Part shown: positions 58,674-64,000 of the stretch, piece after piece
How positions within the stretch are numbered: position 1 is the stretch's first letter
How the letters are laid out: every line of letters starts with the position of its first letter
The notes under the pieces: model-generated
Seen by the model: the letters and a program-made list of their open reading frames with translations, nothing else
The model's database searches: none
Told to the model about the DNA's origin: nothing
Translations under genes and position numbers: made by a program
DNA from: Enchytraeus crypticus
Lineage: Eukaryota > Annelida > Clitellata > Enchytraeida > Enchytraeidae
DNA: 64,000 nt
Direction of reading: 5' to 3'
NCBI GenBank assembly: GCA_905160935.1
Contig: CAJHZI010000794.1
Coordinates: forward strand, 2,902,501-2,966,500

Positions 58674-61226
58674 GTTGCATAAACAGTCACTCAGACTAAC
58701 GGATGATTGGTAAAAACCGATGAGAATTTGATAGTATATTATTAGAAATATTATAATCACCAGAGAGCTTTACATTGCCATGCAGAAAGCGACCCTGATA
58801 TATTAGACGTAGTATATTAGTCGGAGGTAGTTCTTCGTCAGACCATGCTAAAATAAATAGAAATAAGATTATAATATACATGTAACAAACTTACACACAT
58901 GTTTCTATATATAAAGTTATACACTTATATAACAGTTTAGCATTTATTTCAAATTGTTAAATTTCTAGATAAAAATTTGTCATACTAATTATATACAGAG
59001 AGATTAAAGTTAATAAAATTAAAACTACTTAAGCATAATTCAAACTAATTAAAATTTTGCACCTCCTAATATATGCAACGGTTATGAATCAAACTAAAAA
59101 TAATTCACATTACTGACAATGTTACTTTTGCAGAACTATGTAACAATATGACACCATTTTTCCTAAATCATAATACTCCCCACAAGCGCCTTCACTGTAT
59201 CCATGATATATCATGAATAAAAATATTAATGGCTTGTAAGCCAAGAAGTAAAGATGTACATACTACTAAAATTATGAGTGGTACAATAAGGTCCAAAGAT
59301 ACTTGAATTAAACAGTCATAGATCTTCAGTTTGTATCAAATGAAGCACAATTTTCATAAGCAAATAACAGTATTTTGGCCTAGACAAAAAACCAATATGC
59401 CCAATAGCTTTAGATAATAAATAAGAGACAAAAAACCAATTTGACTAATAGCCTTAGATAATTAGGATACAAGGCTTAGCTTCTTTTTAATTCTGTTCTT
59501 ATCGAAACAGATGAACTATATAAAGCAGGTAAAGATAATTACCTGTAGATAGGATAATATGTAACTAGAATGTTTACAAAATTATTTATACAGCGAAATC
59601 TACAAACTTTCTGGCCAGTTGTCATATACATGTTGTGTGATATGTGAGACTGAGTCACTGATGGAGAAAAGAAATTCTGCAGTCTTTCCTGACACAGCTA
59701 TCAGCTTCAAGTTAATCTAACATTGCAAAAGCAAACACAAACACAATATTCCTTTGATTATTTTACACCCACACTATAATCAAATGAAACACACTGAAAG
59801 CCATTCAAGAATATACCAATTAAACTAGATACAGTTTTTAGATAGATTAAAACTGAAAGTAAGGCGCTGAAAAATTACTAATATAATTAATTCTTCGAAA
59901 TATGTCCTACTTTAAACACACTTATTAAATAAGTACTGTTTTAAAAGTAATTTTACTTAATTGAAGCACTTGTAAGCTGTCCTACTAGTGAAGCAGCTAC
60001 CTGGATTAACGTTTACACTAAATAAATGAATAGTAAATAATTGAATCATTTTAACTAGATACAATTGAACAAAAGTTGCTAAAACCAAAATTATATTAAG
60101 CAATATAAAGTATAGTCCGATTAATATACAATAACTATAACACTAAATGCAAGTACAGTATATTAATATGAAGTAGTATATATTTACAACATTATTTAGC
60201 AATTAACACAAAATATATAATATAAGCAAAGTATAGCTACAAAAATACAAGTTGCATTTATGTTTTTTGAAGATCACTACTCTATTTTTACATTTTCTTA
60301 ACATTTTCACATTACATAAAATACGGCTAGATTTCACCTTTGTCTGAGAAACCCAATCTTAAATCTTCATTGTATTGCATTTCATTGTAGATTTGTAGTC
60401 TAGCAATATTACAATTTCTAACTCAAAATTAGCAAAAGTTTTACATTTCAGTATATTTGAAAACTAGATATTCAAATCATAATTTATACACACCTTATCA
60501 GACGGAATATGCTTAGTAGCCATTTCAAGCTGCTACCAGAGTCCAATTAACAAGTCTGCATCAAACTATAAGATCATGGTCGTCAACATGCAATTTAAAC
60601 TGATGATATTATTTCAGCAGCACATTGCTAGATCTGTAAAAACAATTAATACTTTTCTTGGGTAAAAATAGGTAGTTATGAGAAGCTAGCAGTACTATAA
60701 ATCAAGCTTAAACAGGCAAGATGTGATGCAAGAGAAGCCTAACCTAGCTGTTAAAGAAGGCAACTGGAATCCATGTAATCACGCTGCAAGTTATCAATGA
60801 ATAAAGTACATTATAAAATCAATGAAATATTGCCCAATTATTTAGCACATTTATGCTTACCTGGCACCTTAAGTGAAACAGAATTTTGAAATGGCAGCAT
60901 TTGCTGAGATATAAATATTTTAAGCAAGCTTTATCAAAAATCTCTTATAAACACAAGCTTTAATAAATCTCTTTACATTCTTGAAGCTCAGGTTTTTCGC
61001 AACCAATGCAAAGTAAGTAGTGAACAAAATAATGCTCATAAATTTCCTTATCTACATGCAAGAATGAATTCTTACATCATCACTCACAATTGAGTTTCTT
61101 CATACTAGAAGATATCTATCATACCAGAGACAACATGCTGATCCAGATACTGGTAAGGCTAAACCAGAAATATGGTATTGGTACAAGTTATGTGTTCCCA
61201 CAATAATTGTTATAATTAAGTTATTA
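58674..61226. other. no feature recognised
   Basis: 2.5 kb of AT-rich sequence, apparently free of the repeat families found elsewhere. AAAAACCAATATG/TTTGACTAATAGC is duplicated near 59387 and 59432. Confidence 0.5.
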
Positions 61227-61361
61227 TTGGCTGGAGCCAGTGGCGATGTCGGTAAGATATTAGACAGCGGGTGTGCAGAATTCAAATCGTGGGCTCACCC
61301 GTCACTTGCATCGCTTTCGAGTGAGGAAACTGATGTTAGCATTAGCTTTTCCAGCTTTATT
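61227..61361 (+). mobile_element. SINE-A copy, nearly complete
   Basis: GGCTGGAGCCAGTGGCGATG, GTCGGTAAGATATTAGAC, decayed B box ATTCAAATCG, the CTCACCCGTCACTTGCAT block and the terminal CCAGCTTTATTA. Confidence 0.85.
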
Positions 61362-61559
61362 AAGATGTGATAAACAGAGAATTTAGCTTAAAAGTAGTTC
61401 TAATTTCTTAAACAACTAAATACATTCACTGATTAATCCCATGAAACTTCATTACTTTAAATGGATAACCTTAAATCATTATTCTTAGAGAATTTGAAAT
61501 GGATTGTAGAACTAAAACTTCAAATAATAAATCAAATACATGCATTAATTAATCTGGCA

Positions 61560-61809
61560 ACCATTATATCACGGCACTCTCATAACTCTTACTTGATTAG
61601 TCTACTAGGACCATTTGCATACTTAATCAATAAAAACTCAAGCCTATTATTTTCTAGTCTAATTATTGAATACCCCAATCTTTAATATGTTTATGTCTCA
61701 CTGTAGGTTTAGAAAAATACTTTTAAATATGTTGCTTAATGCGCTTCAATTGTTGTTTAGAATCACTAAGAGTTTGAACGGAGTTATCAGAGTGCCGTGA
61801 TATAATGGT
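61560..61809. mobile_element. 250-bp foldback or MITE-like element
   Basis: 29-bp arms at 61560-61588 and 61781-61809 are inverted copies with one mismatch. The spacer of 192 bases has no coding capacity. Outside the arms both flanks contain GGCA followed at different distances by the arm, so the terminal repeat may be longer with a gap. Family unknown. Confidence 0.6.
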
Positions 61810-62099
61810 TCAGTGTTGCCTTGGTTTTGTTTTATTTACTACTTTATCATAACTGACTTGTCCTTAGAACACAAAAGGTTTATTAAAGCCTAAAAATGAA
61901 ACTGATCAAATCAGGCAGCTTTCTCTTCTCTCTCCGCAGATAGTAACAGAATACAATAATGCCTCTTTAACTGAAAATATTTTACAGTAAATCTATCGAT
62001 AAGATTTACAGTCTATTACAGAGAAATCTTGAAAGATGACAGAGCTACCTTTATCATCAATATATAATATAAATTATATGCCTATATTTATTATCCCGA

Positions 62100-62134
62100 A
62101 TCATTTACTATTACTACTGAGACTGCGCTACGTC
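62100..62134 (-). repeat. LINE-2 short 3' untranslated end
   Basis: Immediately after the stop codon the minus strand reads GACGTAGCGCAGTCTCAG followed by TAGTAATAGTA. A very short 3' UTR with a trinucleotide tail is typical of RTE-like elements. The exact end is unclear because the flank is also AT-rich. Confidence 0.5.
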
Positions 62135-64000
62135 CTATTTGGACCCTGCAGTAGGCTTCAAGGTTAATTGACTCCACTTCGCTCTATCCTCAGCCAGATC
62201 ACAGATGCTCTCATCTAATATGTTCAAATTCTGATTTATATCTTTGAGATCTTTATTTACTAATTTGATCCATGTTTGTTTATTTTGACAACCTCTTTGT
62301 TTTGTCTGAGATTTTTTATTCTCATTTAAAGCAAGTTTTACAGGTGCATTGTTCAGTAACCTAAGTAAGTGACCTATCCATTTTAGTCTTCGTGTTTTAA
62401 TTGCAAGACTCCATTTTTTTCATTTGTTCTGATATATAAGTTATCGTTGCTTATAATGTGAGGGTAATATATTTTAAGTATTTTTCTTAATAGACTTCTA
62501 TGAAATATGTCAATTTCGTGTTCCTGTTTTGAAGTTAATGTCCATAGCTCACTATTATAGGCATTGAATATATTTATTCTTGTTTTCATTGTTATGTTGC
62601 TATTTGTTAGTTTCATCTTGTATTTATTAAAAATAGCCATACACAATTGCTTTCTATGGATCATGTCTCTTTCAGTATCCAAGTAAGAACCTAAATATTT
62701 GCATTTCTTCCATTCCTGATCATTTTTGTTTCCAATGGTATATTTTTCTGTTTTATCTGTGTTTAGTTTTAAATCTCTCTTATTCAGTTTATCATTGACT
62801 TCCCTTTGAATTTTGTCTGTTATATTTTTGCATGTGCTTACATATGCAATATCATCTGCAAACTGCTGATCAATATTTATACCCATTTCTCGCTTTATGC
62901 TATAGTTATGTTCTATAATATGATTAGGAATTAATTCTTCATATGGTATATTTTCTTTGGAGTATGAGTGCTCTTCAATTAGGTTTGCTATTTTTTGAAT
63001 TTGGTTCTCATGTTTGTTTAAGCTATTTGCAAGGTAAAATGTGAAAAGTAACGGGCTTAAGCAAAATCTCCTTGTGGTATTCCAATATTAGTTTCAAACT
63101 CATTTCCAGTTACATCTCCATTTTTAACTCTTAAAATTACATCATCAATGATAAGTTTTATTATATGCAGTTCGTCCTGATCAATTATTTTACTTAAATC
63201 CTCTAATAATTTATTTCTATTGACAGTATCAAATGCCTTACTCATGTCTAGAAGCATGATTTCTATTTCTGAGTTTTTGTTTGTTATTGCTTTTTCGATA
63301 AGAAGTTTTAATGTTAGGACGTGTTCCGTGGTACTTCTGCCTGGTCTGTAGGTGGCTTGAGTGACTGGTATTATTTTGTCAATTTTATTGTATATTCTAT
63401 TTATCATTACAATTGACAGTATCTTTCTAATAAGATTTAATAAAATTATGGGTCTTAAATTGCTGCATGTGCCTTTTACTTTTCCTGGTTTTTGTAGAGG
63501 TATTAATATTCCTAGTTTAATCTCTTCTGGATATTTTCCTGTTTCAGCCATTTTATTGAATATTTTTGCAATTTCATTGTAAATCTTTTTCAGGACAGTT
63601 TTTTAGTTCTTCTGCTGTGATTTCATCAGATCCTGGGCTTTTATTTGTTTTTAATTTCTTAACAGCATCTTTTATTTCATCTGTAGTGAAAGGTGTCTTC
63701 ATTTTTTCAGGTTTAATCTCAGTTAATATTGCTGTATTTTGGTTGTAAAATATATCTTTGAAGTGTTCAGTTATTTTTGTATTTATTACATTTTCATTTT
63801 GTATTATGTTACTGTTTTCTCTTAAAAATAGTTTTTCTTTTGGTTTTTGTCTATTTATCTTTCTCAAGACTTTGAACATTTTGATAGAGTCGTTTTTTGT
63901 GTTTGCGAGTTCTTCTATTTCTCTTTCTTCTTTTTGACTATTTTCAATTTTTATTTCTTTAAGTAGACATTTCATTACGGTATTTCTTTCTTCTTTTCAT
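62135..64000 (-). pseudogene. LINE-2: non-LTR retrotransposon reverse transcriptase with frameshifts, 5' end outside the window
   Basis: Read leftwards from the right edge. Residues encoded at 63975-63574 include KLKTNKSPGSDEITAEELKN, the usual entry to a non-LTR RT domain. 63551-63057 encodes LGILIPLQKPGK, NLRPIILLNLIRKI, TYRPGRSTTEH, the motif A region MLLDMSKAFDTVNR and motif B IGIPQGD. 63065-62383 encodes CLSPLLFTFYLANSL, then QFADDIAYVS with the catalytic Asp pair, KCKYLGSYLDTERD and SELWTL. Reading continues in another frame as RRLKWIGHLLRLLNNAP and ends KWSQLTLKPTAGSK with a stop at 62135-62137. Frame breaks lie near 63590, 63067 (two extra T) and 62405. Probably an RTE-like or related family, judged from the short 3' end. 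Inactive copy. The 5' part lies beyond 64000. Confidence 0.87.

Noticed and set aside
59500-59620. Minus-strand ATG frame ending at CAG/GTAATT as the FGF signal-peptide exon
   Set aside because: Wrong intron phase for joining 24656, and the peptide is not a hydrophobic leader.
60858-60900. Minus-strand ATG frame ending at a GTAAGC donor as the FGF first exon
   Set aside because: Phase 1 where phase 0 is needed, and no hydrophobic leader.

Overview
This is eukaryotic, AT-rich DNA from an invertebrate animal. The evidence is split genes with GT/AG introns, tRNA-derived SINEs with Pol III A/B boxes, several non-LTR retrotransposon (LINE) families, and very dense AT/AG microsatellites and minisatellites. 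The species cannot be named from the sequence. The LINE and SINE types would fit an arthropod or a lophotrochozoan. There is no sign of bacterial operons, CRISPR arrays, rRNA or intact tRNA genes.

The only cellular gene I can support lies on the minus strand at 17203-24656. Three exons encode a secreted FGF of the FGF8/17/18 subfamily: 24335-24656 (N-terminal extension and first beta strand), 23388-23494 (middle of the beta-trefoil) and 17203-17670 (rest of the core and the C-terminal tail). Intron phases (1 and 0), splice signals and reading frames fit exactly and give 298 residues. The signal-peptide exon is missing and must lie upstream, at coordinates above 24656, inside or beyond this window. 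The 5.7-kb last intron carries SINEs, an 800-bp minisatellite, a GC-rich island and a near-perfect 32-bp palindrome.

The rest is non-coding DNA shaped by mobile elements. 1-17 kb (3' side of the FGF gene) holds SINE fragments, two LINE 3' ends and several minisatellites. 25-36 kb holds LINE fragments, a 12-bp minisatellite at 31.1-31.8 kb and long AT/AG tracts. 36-62 kb holds further SINE and LINE ends, a 5'-truncated LINE with a reverse transcriptase (47.6-48.85 kb) broken by a SINE, several foldback structures and an 18-bp minisatellite rich in splice-donor motifs (55.7 kb). 62.1-64.0 kb is the 3' two thirds of a second, frameshifted LINE that runs off the right edge.

Family labels used below are local. 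SINE-A: tRNA-like, ending AGCTTTACC/AGCTTTATT. SINE-C: tRNA-like, ending near CATAGTTGATCATTTC. SINE-D: with a GGCAACGGGAAACCACC core and a terminal hairpin. LINE-1: (AG)n tail. LINE-2: at the right edge. LINE-3: 3' end with (GAT)n. LINE-4: 3' end with (GTT)n. LINE-5: short end with (TTA)n.

The most interesting system is the pairing of SINE-D with LINE-1. Both end in the same 5-bp-stem hairpin, then the palindrome AGTGCACT, then (AG)n, as expected if SINE-D is mobilised by the LINE-1 reverse transcriptase.
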